NCBI GenBank assembly: GCA_964573885.1
Contig: CAZNLL010000153.1
Span: 1 to 8,272, forward strand
Direction: 5' to 3'
DNA from: CAZNLL01 sp964573885
GTDB lineage: Bacteria > Desulfobacterota > DSM-4660 > Desulfatiglandales > Desulfatiglandaceae
Length of the DNA: 8,272 nt
The notes under the pieces were generated by a model that saw nothing but the letters and a program-made list of their open reading frames with translations, was not told where the DNA came from and did not search any database. Below, one piece after another: positions 1 through 5,630 of this stretch. Within the stretch, counting starts at the first letter, position 1; every line of letters starts with the position of its first letter. The position numbers and the translations under genes are program-made.

Positions 1-20
1 TTATGCCCTTTGTACCTTGA

Positions 21-302
21 TTATCGAGTCAGCCTTTGTACATGCTCATATTTGCCTTTGCATACGCTATATCCGTCGTCCCATCCTTGCCTATAAAGTT
101 GATCCTTAGCATATCTCTGCACATTTTTTGTAAATTTGTAATAAGGGTGGCCAGCAGCTACATAACCACTGTTACAACCAGCCATGTACCCCTGTTTGTA
201 TTCTATTGGTTGATTTTGACCGACAGAATTTTCAACTTCTTGCATGGTGGTTGCACATCCCAATATTCCCATTATAATGAATGCAATAAATAGATGTCTC
301 AT
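21..302 (-). CDS. small predicted lipoprotein, unknown function
   Basis: The product is 93 residues. Its N-terminus is a short lipoprotein signal peptide: a basic start (Arg2, His3), a hydrophobic stretch and a lipobox I13-L14-G15-C16, so Cys16 would be lipidated after signal peptidase II cleavage. The mature part has two related Gly/aromatic segments, YKQGYMAGCNSGY (residues 35-47) and YRQGWDDGYSVCKGKY (70-85), each with a Cys. I recognise no named family. The ATG at 302 was chosen because it puts the signal peptide at the N-terminus and has GGTGA 8 nt upstream; the frame stays open to an ATG at 413, which would bury the signal sequence 37 residues in. The gene is AT-rich, with codons such as ATA, AGA and AAT that are rarer in the neighbours, suggesting a different origin. 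No terminator is visible in the 20 bases after the TAA. Lipoprotein nature is a sequence-based prediction. Confidence 0.62.
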   Translation of the reverse strand: MRHLFIAFIIMGILGCATTMQEVENSVGQNQPIEYKQGYMAGCNSGYVAAGHPYYKFTKNVQRYAKDQLYRQGWDDGYSVCKGKYEHVQRLTR

Positions 303-373
303 GGGCGATTCACCAATAACTGTAAAAACTATAAACAACAAGTGCTTGTGTAAGGACTCCTGAAGGCTTATCC

Positions 374-397
374 CGACGGAAAAATGGCTCTCCGTCG
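374..397. repeat. 7-bp inverted repeat upstream of the lipoprotein gene
   Basis: CGACGGA (374-380) and TCCGTCG (391-397) are perfect inverted copies separated by 10 bases. The element lies about 70-95 bp upstream of the lipoprotein start at 302. Neither strand shows a T-run after the stem, so it is not an intrinsic terminator. It could be an operator half-site pair or an RNA hairpin in the leader. The function is unknown. Confidence 0.4.
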
Positions 398-680
398 AGA
401 GGGAGGTGAGCACATTTTAAGGGGAGTCTCCATTAAAATTCCCCTGTTGGTAGGGTGGTTGGAAGATTCAAATAAACGCACTAAAAATATCAGCTTGTCA
501 GAGAAAGTCAAGGATTAGGCTTGGGCTACCAGACGCCTAGATTGAGCCGAGAATCGACGTTTTCAGGTTCATCTATATCCTCTCTCTCCAGACAAAGGTT
601 TTTATCACCAGGGCAGGCCCCGGGAGGCCTTCCATTAAATGAAATTCCTTTCACTATCCTTTCACAGGCGGCCCTTCCAT

Positions 681-707
681 AAAAAAGGCCCTTCCGAAGA
701 AGAGCCC
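681..707 (-). terminator. intrinsic terminator of tRNA-Arg, UUCG tetraloop
   Basis: Read on the minus strand, GGGCTCTTC-TTCG-GAAGGGCC (707 to 687) folds into an 8-bp stem with one G-U wobble, closed by the very stable C(UUCG)G tetraloop. It is followed directly by TTTTTT (686 to 681). It begins 18 nt after the tRNA CCA end and has the right orientation to stop transcripts coming from the tRNA. Confidence 0.85.
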
Positions 708-724
708 TAAGTATTTGATTTTTC

Positions 725-801
725 TGGTGCGCCCAGGGTGATTCGAACACCCGACCTACGGATTCGTAGTCCGTCACTCTATCCAGCTGAGCTATGGGCG
801 C
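725..801 (-). tRNA. tRNA-Arg(ACG), CCA encoded
   Basis: The 77-nt minus-strand sequence folds as a full cloverleaf. The acceptor stem GCGCCCA/TGGGCGC is perfect, with discriminator A73 and genome-encoded CCA. The anticodon stem ACGGA/TCCGT encloses loop CTACGAA with anticodon ACG (wobble A34 normally becomes inosine by TadA and reads CGU/CGC/CGA). The T-arm is GGGTG-TTCGAAT-CACCC. It is followed by a strong terminator and preceded by candidate promoters, so it is probably a single-tRNA transcript, possibly also reached by readthrough from rfaE2, because no terminator is seen between them. Confidence 0.97.
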
Positions 802-835
802 ACGATGGGTTTTTGAGCTTGCAAAGCCCGTAATC

Positions 836-863
836 CTTAGACCATAGGTGCGGGTCTTGTCAA
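836..863 (-). promoter_or_regulatory. proximal sigma70-type promoter of tRNA-Arg
   Basis: On the minus strand a perfect -35 box TTGACA (863-858) is followed after 16 bp by TCTAAG (841-836), a 4/6 match to the -10 consensus. A start site would fall around 829, some 28 nt before the mature tRNA 5' end. The consensus -35, position and orientation support it; the -10 box is only moderate. Confidence 0.6.
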
Positions 864-878
864 CCCCTTCTCCTTATC

Positions 879-907
879 ATTATAGAATGGACGCCTCCCC
901 ATGCCCA
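879..907 (-). promoter_or_regulatory. distal promoter candidate for tRNA-Arg
   Basis: On the minus strand TGGGCA (907-902, 4/6 match to -35) is followed after 17 bp by a perfect TATAAT (884-879). It lies just after the rfaE2 stop and would give a start near 872, upstream of the proximal tRNA promoter. Tandem promoters are common for stable RNA genes. This is inferred from sequence only. Confidence 0.5.
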
Positions 908-915
908 GCCTTTTT

Positions 916-1404
916 TCAGGGCGCCTTTTTCAGGATGGCCTCAATGATCCGGCTGGTGGAGTATCCGGGAACCAAGGCGATGCGTTTCACCTCTCCTCCC
1001 GCCCCCTTGACCACATCGGCCCCAATGATCTCCCCTTCGGCCCAATCGCCGCCCTTGACCAGGATGTGGGGGAGGAGACGGGTGATGACTTCCAGGGGAT
1101 CGTCCTGGTCAAAGATAATTACGGCATCCACGAATCCAAGGGCCGCAACAAGTTCCGCCCTGGCCTTTTCAGGGAGAATAGGCCTTCCGGCCCCCTTGAT
1201 GGCCCGCACGGATCGGTCGCTGTTTACGGCCACCACCAGGTGGTCTCCCAGTTCCCTGGCCGCCCGGAGATATCGGGTGTGACCGGGATGAAGGATATCA
1301 AAACACCCGTTGGTGAAAACGATCCTTTTACCTAAGGCCTTGAGCCGGTCGCACGCTTCCCTGGTGTGCTCAAGGTCCTGTATCTTTTCCAGATAGGTGC
1401 CCAT
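916..1404 (-). CDS. rfaE2: RfaE2-type D-glycero-beta-D-manno-heptose 1-phosphate adenylyltransferase
   Basis: The protein of 162 residues is a stand-alone cytidylyltransferase-fold adenylyltransferase. In this family the enzyme transfers AMP from ATP to heptose 1-phosphate, giving ADP-heptose for the LPS inner core. Visible motifs are FTNGCFDILHPGH (30-42) with the HxGH catalytic signature H39-P40-G41-H42, VAVNSDRSVRAIKG (58-71), VKGGDW (116-121) and the C-terminal GYSTSRII (147-154). It matches the C-terminal half of the bifunctional HldE; the kinase half is not in this window. The start ATG at 1404 gives the usual family length; the frame extends to 1506 only by running over the end of comF. 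The Shine-Dalgarno is weak. It lies 26 nt after the comF stop and appears to be the last protein gene of the operon. Confidence 0.92.
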   Translation of the reverse strand: MGTYLEKIQDLEHTREACDRLKALGKRIVFTNGCFDILHPGHTRYLRAARELGDHLVVAVNSDRSVRAIKGAGRPILPEKARAELVAALGFVDAVIIFDQDDPLEVITRLLPHILVKGGDWAEGEIIGADVVKGAGGEVKRIALVPGYSTSRIIEAILKKAP

Positions 1405-1430
1405 AAAATCATGCTCGGGTGTGGTGAGAT

Positions 1431-2174
1431 TCAAGGCCCCATGGTCTGGGCCAGGACCAGGCACCGCACCGTGGTCGCCCCGGCCTTCTTGAGGACCCGG
1501 GCACACTCATTCAAGGTGTTTCCGGTGGTGGCCACATCGTCTACGAGCAGCACCGCCCGCCCCTGGATTGTACCGCAACCCCTCACCTCAAAGGCCCGGC
1601 GCACGTTCATTTTGCGGGCCTCCTTTCCAAGCCCTGTTTGAGGCAGGGTGTATCTTACCCTCCTCAGGGACAAGAAGTCCAGATCGCTTTCAAGCCGGCC
1701 GGCCACATGCCTGGCCAAAAGGAGGCTCTGGTTGAACCCCCTTTCTCTCAACCGCCGGGGGTGAAGGGGCACGGGCATGATCACCATATCCCCTTTGCCC
1801 TTGAACTGCCTTTCCCCATACCGGGCCAGAAGCAGGCCCAGAGGCCGGGCCAGGGAGGCCTTTTTCCCGTACTTAAAGAGGTGGATGGCCTCCATCAAAG
1901 GCCCCTCGTAGACATAGGGGCCGGTTGCGGCCTCAAAAAGTGGAGGGTTGCGCAGGCACGCTTCGCAGGAGTGGTCCTCCCCGGGATGGGGCGGGAAGGG
2001 CCTGCCGCAAAGGGAGCAGCGCGGGGACCCGATCGCTTTAAACCCCTCCAGGCAGTCCGGACAAAAAAAGGGCGTCTTCCCGTCCCGGGCGCCCCGGCGG
2101 CCATGGAGAAATCTGCCGCACAGGGGGCATCTGGGGGGATAGATGGTGTCCAAAAGGGCGGTAAATACGTTCAC
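1431..2174 (-). CDS. comF: ComF family phosphoribosyltransferase-like protein
   Basis: The protein has 247 residues. The N-terminal part carries zinc-binding cysteine pairs: CPLC (16-19) with CPDC (38-41), and CSLC (53-56) with CEAC (70-73). The C-terminal half is a type I phosphoribosyltransferase fold with PVPLHPRRLRERGFNQS (134-150) and the PRPP loop VLLVDDVATTGNTL (208-221). In naturally transformable bacteria ComF is needed for DNA uptake or handling of incoming single strands; in most genomes, including non-competent ones, its substrate is unknown. The start is GTG at 2174, which overlaps the preceding TGA in a GTGA junction and implies translational coupling; GAAGG lies about 8 nt upstream. 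Function beyond family level is inference. Confidence 0.9.
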   Translation of the reverse strand: MNVFTALLDTIYPPRCPLCGRFLHGRRGARDGKTPFFCPDCLEGFKAIGSPRCSLCGRPFPPHPGEDHSCEACLRNPPLFEAATGPYVYEGPLMEAIHLFKYGKKASLARPLGLLLARYGERQFKGKGDMVIMPVPLHPRRLRERGFNQSLLLARHVAGRLESDLDFLSLRRVRYTLPQTGLGKEARKMNVRRAFEVRGCGTIQGRAVLLVDDVATTGNTLNECARVLKKAGATTVRCLVLAQTMGP

Positions 2175-2578
2175 TTCCCGGCCTTCTTTTTGGGGGTCTC
2201 CGGGTGTGCCGACGGGGGCGCCTGCCTCACAAACTCTTCAAAAGGGCATTCCGGATTGATCCCCGGACAGGCCTCCTTGGCCAGTTCCCAGTTATCCTTG
2301 TCCCTTACATTGGCGGGGAAAAAGGGCCAGAGGGTGCATATCTTGGGCTTTACCGGGTGTATAAGGCACCCTTTGTCCTGATCAAAGAAGATGCAGAAAC
2401 CATCAGGTCCGGTCTTGATGGAGAGGCGGCCGTGCCTTTTTTCGCAGAACCGAGAGAGAAAATCTTCCAGGGGGAGTTGGAGGTGACGGGCGATTTTCTC
2501 TATTTCCTCCTCTTCAAGGACGATGCCCCCCTCTCCGTAACAGCATTGCCCGCACCTGCGGCAATCAAAGGCCTTCAT
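2171..2578 (-). CDS. YkgJ-like CxxCxxCC cysteine-cluster protein
   Basis: This small protein (135 residues from the chosen start) has the zinc- or iron-binding cysteine pattern of the YkgJ/UPF0153 family. An N-terminal CRRCGQCC is followed by GFCIFFDQDKGCLIHPVKP and KICTLWPFFP, giving cysteines 6, 9, 12, 13, 45, 62, 71, 81, 104 and 111. The biochemical role of the family is not established; metal or Fe-S binding is inferred from the cysteines. The C-terminal tail is Pro/Lys-rich. Two in-frame ATGs exist, at 2584 and 2578. The downstream one is preferred because TGAGG (2590-2586) ends 7 nt before it but only 1 nt before the upstream one. Its stop overlaps the comF start by 4 nt, and it begins 50 nt after the helicase stop. 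Confidence 0.85.
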   Translation of the reverse strand: MKAFDCRRCGQCCYGEGGIVLEEEEIEKIARHLQLPLEDFLSRFCEKRHGRLSIKTGPDGFCIFFDQDKGCLIHPVKPKICTLWPFFPANVRDKDNWELAKEACPGINPECPFEEFVRQAPPSAHPETPKKKAGK

Positions 2579-2585
2579 AGGCATG

Positions 2586-2590
2586 CCTCA
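2586..2590 (-). promoter_or_regulatory. ribosome binding site deciding the ykgJ-like start
   Basis: TGAGG on the minus strand lies 7 nt upstream of the ATG at 2578 and only 1 nt upstream of the ATG at 2584. The spacing favours the second ATG. Confidence 0.6.
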
Positions 2591-2628
2591 AAAGAATGGA
2601 CCTTTTTGCATCCACAAATTGCTCCCGA

Positions 2629-5559
2629 TCACTGGGCCAGCAGGGCATTCAAGTTCCAGTCCACAAGAAGCCTGAGCCGCCTCGCGGATTGTTTGTCCTT
2701 GTAGATAAGGTGCCCCTTCTGAAGGCCGTAGAGAAAAAGGTCCCGGGTGACGGCCACATCGTGCCGGCAGTAGGCAATGAGCTCTTCCATCTGACCCTTG
2801 CGAAACCATTCCACGGCCTGAAGCCCGTCAGCGGTCTTGCCCCGCCTCAGGGTCTCCTGGGCCAGGTGGTCCAGGCCAAGCCGGAAGCCAAGGCGTTTAT
2901 AGATATCTTCCAGGATGTCAAAAGTGGGGCGCTCGCTTAGATCCCGGGGGGAATAGGCCCCAAGGACCCTGTAATCAAATCTTTTTATATTAAACCCGAT
3001 AATGAGATCTCCCTTCTCCAGGTGGGAGAAGAGATTGTCGATCTTGTCCTCTTCAAAGACATGAAAGGTCTCTTCAAAGCTGTCAAAGAGCACGGCCACA
3101 GAGACCCCCATGAGGTGCGTATTTTGCCATCCTCCCACGTCCTGGGCCGTCTTTTGGGTCTCCAGATCCAGATACAGGACCCGGGGCCTGGCGGGTTCCG
3201 GGGATAAAGGCTCCACCGCACCCGGCGAAGGGGCGGATTCCGCCTCGGGGCCTTGACCTGAGATCTGCTCCAGGGGAATACGTCCCAGCAATCCCTCGAG
3301 GATGAGGAGGGCCGCATCCTTGTCCAGGGGCTTGTTGCCTGACCCGCATTTGGGGGAGTGAATGCAGGAAGGGCATCCCTCTTCGCATTCACAGGTGCTG
3401 ACGTGTTTCCAGGTCCGCTCCAGCAGGTCCAGGACCACCTCAAATCCGCGCCGGGCCAGGCCCACCCCTCCTGGATAGCCGTCGTAGATAAAGATGGCGC
3501 TTTTCCCCACCTGGTCGTGGTGGGGGTAGCAAATGCCGCCTATGTCGTCTCTGTCGCACAGGGCAAAAAGGGGAAAGAGCCCAATGGCAGCATGTTCTAT
3601 GGCATGGATGCCCCCCATAAAATGAAGGCCCTTGTACTCCACAAACCGCTTTAGGGCCGGTTCTATCTCCACCCAGAAGCCCACCGTCTCAAAGGTCTGG
3701 GGGGGGAGTTCCAGGGGAAATACGCCCATGAGTTCCTGGCCCGGCAGGGAGCGCTTCTCAAAGCCGGAGACCCTCTCCGTGACCTTGAGCCGGCCCTCCC
3801 GCACCAGGAACTGGCCCTTGGGTCTGCTCCGGAAGACCTCCATGATCTCGGTCTCTTTTTCCGTGCGGACCCGGGTGAAGTATCTGAGCTCCGAGGGGTG
3901 AACAATAATATCCCTTTTCTCCAGATCCAGGTGATCCACCAGGTAATGGCTGGCCCTGTGGAGATAGACCGCACCCGGGTGACATTCCTTAAAGGCCCTG
4001 GTCTGATCAACCGTGCCGATGGCCTGGCCCGTTTCCTGTTCAAAGATGGTATAGGTCTCGCCGGCGGAACGGAGGTTGACAAAGCGCTGGGGTTTGCGCC
4101 GGGATGCAAACCAGGTGGGTTCCCCTTCGGCGCTCCTGTGAAGGGTTCCCTTCTTTTCCAGTCCTTCAAGGCGGTCGGGAAGGCCTTGGGGCCAAAAGGC
4201 CCGGTCCTTAAGGGTGAGGGGTTCCTCCGCGGCGGCGCAGGGAAGGTGGGCATCGACCACGCAAGGATTGTTGGGATCCAGCACGGCCGCTTCAAAGGTC
4301 CTTTTAAAGAAGTCCTCCGGATGTTTCATGAAGTACTGGTCCAGGGCATCCGGTTTGGCCATAATGATGACCAGGGATTCCCTGCCCGAGCGACCCACGC
4401 GGCCCCCCCTCTGCCAGGTAGTGATGATGGTTCCGGGGTAGCCCACCAGGAGGCATATATCCAGATATCCGATATCAATCCCCATTTCCAGGGCGCTGGT
4501 GGATATGACCCCCAGCAGGTCCCCCCGGGCCAGGGCCTGTTCAATCTGACGCCGTTCTTGGGGCATGAACCCGGCCCGGTAAGAACTGATCTTATTGCGA
4601 AGTTCCGGCGAGAGCTGGGACACCCACACATGCATGAGTTCCGTGACCTTCCTGGACTGGGTAAAGGCAATGGTCCTGAATCCCCTTCGCACACAGTCTA
4701 TGAAGAGCCTGGCCGCCGAAAAATTGGGGCTGGCCTCCGGATTCAAGAACAGGAAATGCTGGCCCGCCTTGGGGGCCCCTAGGGTTTCCACCACCTCCAG
4801 CTTCTCTTCAATCAGGGAGGCTCCAAATTCCCCGGGATTGCTTACCGTGGCCGAAAGGAGAATAAAACGCGGCCGGGACCCATAAAGACGGCACAGGCGT
4901 TTTAATCTTCGAAGGACCTGATTGAGATGAGATCCGAAAATGCCCCTGTAGGTGTGAACCTCGTCCAGGATGACAAAATGGAGGTCCTTGAAAAGGTCCT
5001 CCCAATTCTGATGGTGGGCCAGGATGCTCAGGTGGAGCATATCCGGATTGGTAAAAAGGATGCGGGGCATGTGGCTCCGGATTTTCTTTCTTCTGTAGGC
5101 ACTGGTATCGCCGTCATAGATGGCCGCCGAGATCTGGGGGCCGTCCCCGACGCCTCCGAGCCAAGGGTTCAGATTTTTGAGCTGGTCCTGCTCAAGGGCC
5201 TTCAGGGGAAAGATATACAGGGCCCGGGCCTCAGGGTCTTGGGAGAGTTCTTCCATGACGGCGAGGTTGTAGATCAGGCTCTTGCCGCTGGCCGTGGGGG
5301 TGGACACCAACACATGACTGCCCCGCCTCAGGCACTGGAGGGCCTCCACCTGGTGGCTGTAAAGCCGGTCAAGGCCGAGACGCTTCATCCTCTCCAGGAG
5401 GTGGTCCGGAAAGGGCAGGTCCGGACCGTAGACGGCCGGTCGGGGAGGCAGGGCGTGATGGTAGACAACAAGGTCCGCGAAATCCGGGTGCTCTTTGAGC
5501 CGCTCAATGTATTGTGAAAGTTTCACCTTGTCTCTTTCTATCCCAGAGCCCCCGTTCAA
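2629..5559 (-). CDS. fused MrfA/YprA-type DEAD/DEAH helicase and MrfB/YprB-type DEDD exonuclease
   Basis: This 976-residue protein joins two enzymes. Residues about 60-420 are a superfamily 2 helicase core: TPTASGKS (Walker A, 87-94), DEVH (199-202), SAT (236-238), STSALEMGIDIG (motif V, 353-364) and QRGGRVGRSGR (motif VI, 383-393). A DUF1998-like region ends in a cysteine cluster (C723, C725, C729, C732, C738), as in B. subtilis MrfA and yeast Hrq1 relatives. After a Pro/Glu/Ser-rich linker (about 765-792) comes an RNase H-fold exonuclease with DLE (D798, E800), GFNIKRFD (D862) and YCRHD (Y930, D934), a complete DEDD set. In B. subtilis MrfA and MrfB are separate neighbours acting in mitomycin-damage repair; a similar role here is inferred. 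The chosen start is TTG (5559) with AGGA 8 nt upstream; GTG at 5526 fits the family N-terminus and is an alternative. An in-frame TGA eight codons before the TTG excludes a longer N-terminus. Confidence 0.92.
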   Translation of the reverse strand: MNGGSGIERDKVKLSQYIERLKEHPDFADLVVYHHALPPRPAVYGPDLPFPDHLLERMKRLGLDRLYSHQVEALQCLRRGSHVLVSTPTASGKSLIYNLAVMEELSQDPEARALYIFPLKALEQDQLKNLNPWLGGVGDGPQISAAIYDGDTSAYRRKKIRSHMPRILFTNPDMLHLSILAHHQNWEDLFKDLHFVILDEVHTYRGIFGSHLNQVLRRLKRLCRLYGSRPRFILLSATVSNPGEFGASLIEEKLEVVETLGAPKAGQHFLFLNPEASPNFSAARLFIDCVRRGFRTIAFTQSRKVTELMHVWVSQLSPELRNKISSYRAGFMPQERRQIEQALARGDLLGVISTSALEMGIDIGYLDICLLVGYPGTIITTWQRGGRVGRSGRESLVIIMAKPDALDQYFMKHPEDFFKRTFEAAVLDPNNPCVVDAHLPCAAAEEPLTLKDRAFWPQGLPDRLEGLEKKGTLHRSAEGEPTWFASRRKPQRFVNLRSAGETYTIFEQETGQAIGTVDQTRAFKECHPGAVYLHRASHYLVDHLDLEKRDIIVHPSELRYFTRVRTEKETEIMEVFRSRPKGQFLVREGRLKVTERVSGFEKRSLPGQELMGVFPLELPPQTFETVGFWVEIEPALKRFVEYKGLHFMGGIHAIEHAAIGLFPLFALCDRDDIGGICYPHHDQVGKSAIFIYDGYPGGVGLARRGFEVVLDLLERTWKHVSTCECEEGCPSCIHSPKCGSGNKPLDKDAALLILEGLLGRIPLEQISGQGPEAESAPSPGAVEPLSPEPARPRVLYLDLETQKTAQDVGGWQNTHLMGVSVAVLFDSFEETFHVFEEDKIDNLFSHLEKGDLIIGFNIKRFDYRVLGAYSPRDLSERPTFDILEDIYKRLGFRLGLDHLAQETLRRGKTADGLQAVEWFRKGQMEELIAYCRHDVAVTRDLFLYGLQKGHLIYKDKQSARRLRLLVDWNLNALLAQ

Positions 5560-5620
5560 AATCCTTTTCCTGGATGCCGAGCTTCAGCAACAGGGCTTTG
5601 TGTTCCTCCTTGATTTCCAT
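5504..5620 (-). CDS. 38-residue small ORF coupled to ABC-F and helicase genes
   Basis: Between the ABC-F stop and the helicase there is a short frame starting at ATG 5620. It has a good GAGGG Shine-Dalgarno (5632-5628) at 7-nt spacing that overlaps the ABC-F stop codon. The predicted peptide begins MEIKEEHKALLLKLGIQEKD and is charged and probably helical at its N-terminus. Its end overlaps the helicase start region out of frame: by 56 nt if the helicase starts at the TTG (5559), or by 23 nt if it starts at the GTG (5526). It may be a genuine small protein, a translational-coupling leader for the helicase, or the shortened remnant of a longer protein. I recognise no family with certainty and assign no function. 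Confidence 0.45.
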   Translation of the reverse strand: MEIKEEHKALLLKLGIQEKDFERGLWDRKRQGETFTIH

Positions 5621-5630
5621 GGCTGCACCC

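Larger units (their letters stand above)
303..724. other. gene-poor, partly AT-rich spacer between lipoprotein gene and tRNA-Arg
   Basis: I find no convincing protein gene in these roughly 420 bases. The only long frame (526-777, minus) runs through the terminator and into the tRNA, so it is treated as spurious. The stretch holds the upstream region of the lipoprotein gene, an inverted repeat at 374-397, the tRNA terminator at 681-707, and three related short blocks: GGCCTTCC at 626-633, then GGCCCTTCC at 670-678 and 687-695. No second copy of the tRNA 3' end and no integrase gene is seen here. Confidence 0.6.

Noticed and set aside
537..572. 11-codon frame after a purine-rich GAGAGAGG on the minus strand
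   Set aside because: It has a good-looking ribosome site but stops after 11 codons and shows no continuation in another frame that resembles a protein; it may be chance.
526..777. 83-codon minus-strand frame
   Set aside because: It starts inside the tRNA-Arg gene and runs through the terminator, and its composition looks non-coding.
3898..4782. Long plus-strand frame opposite the helicase
   Set aside because: It is antisense to a strongly supported helicase with intact motifs. Long antisense frames are expected in GC-rich genes, and no recognisable domain is present. The same applies to 1638-2381 and 4927-5517.
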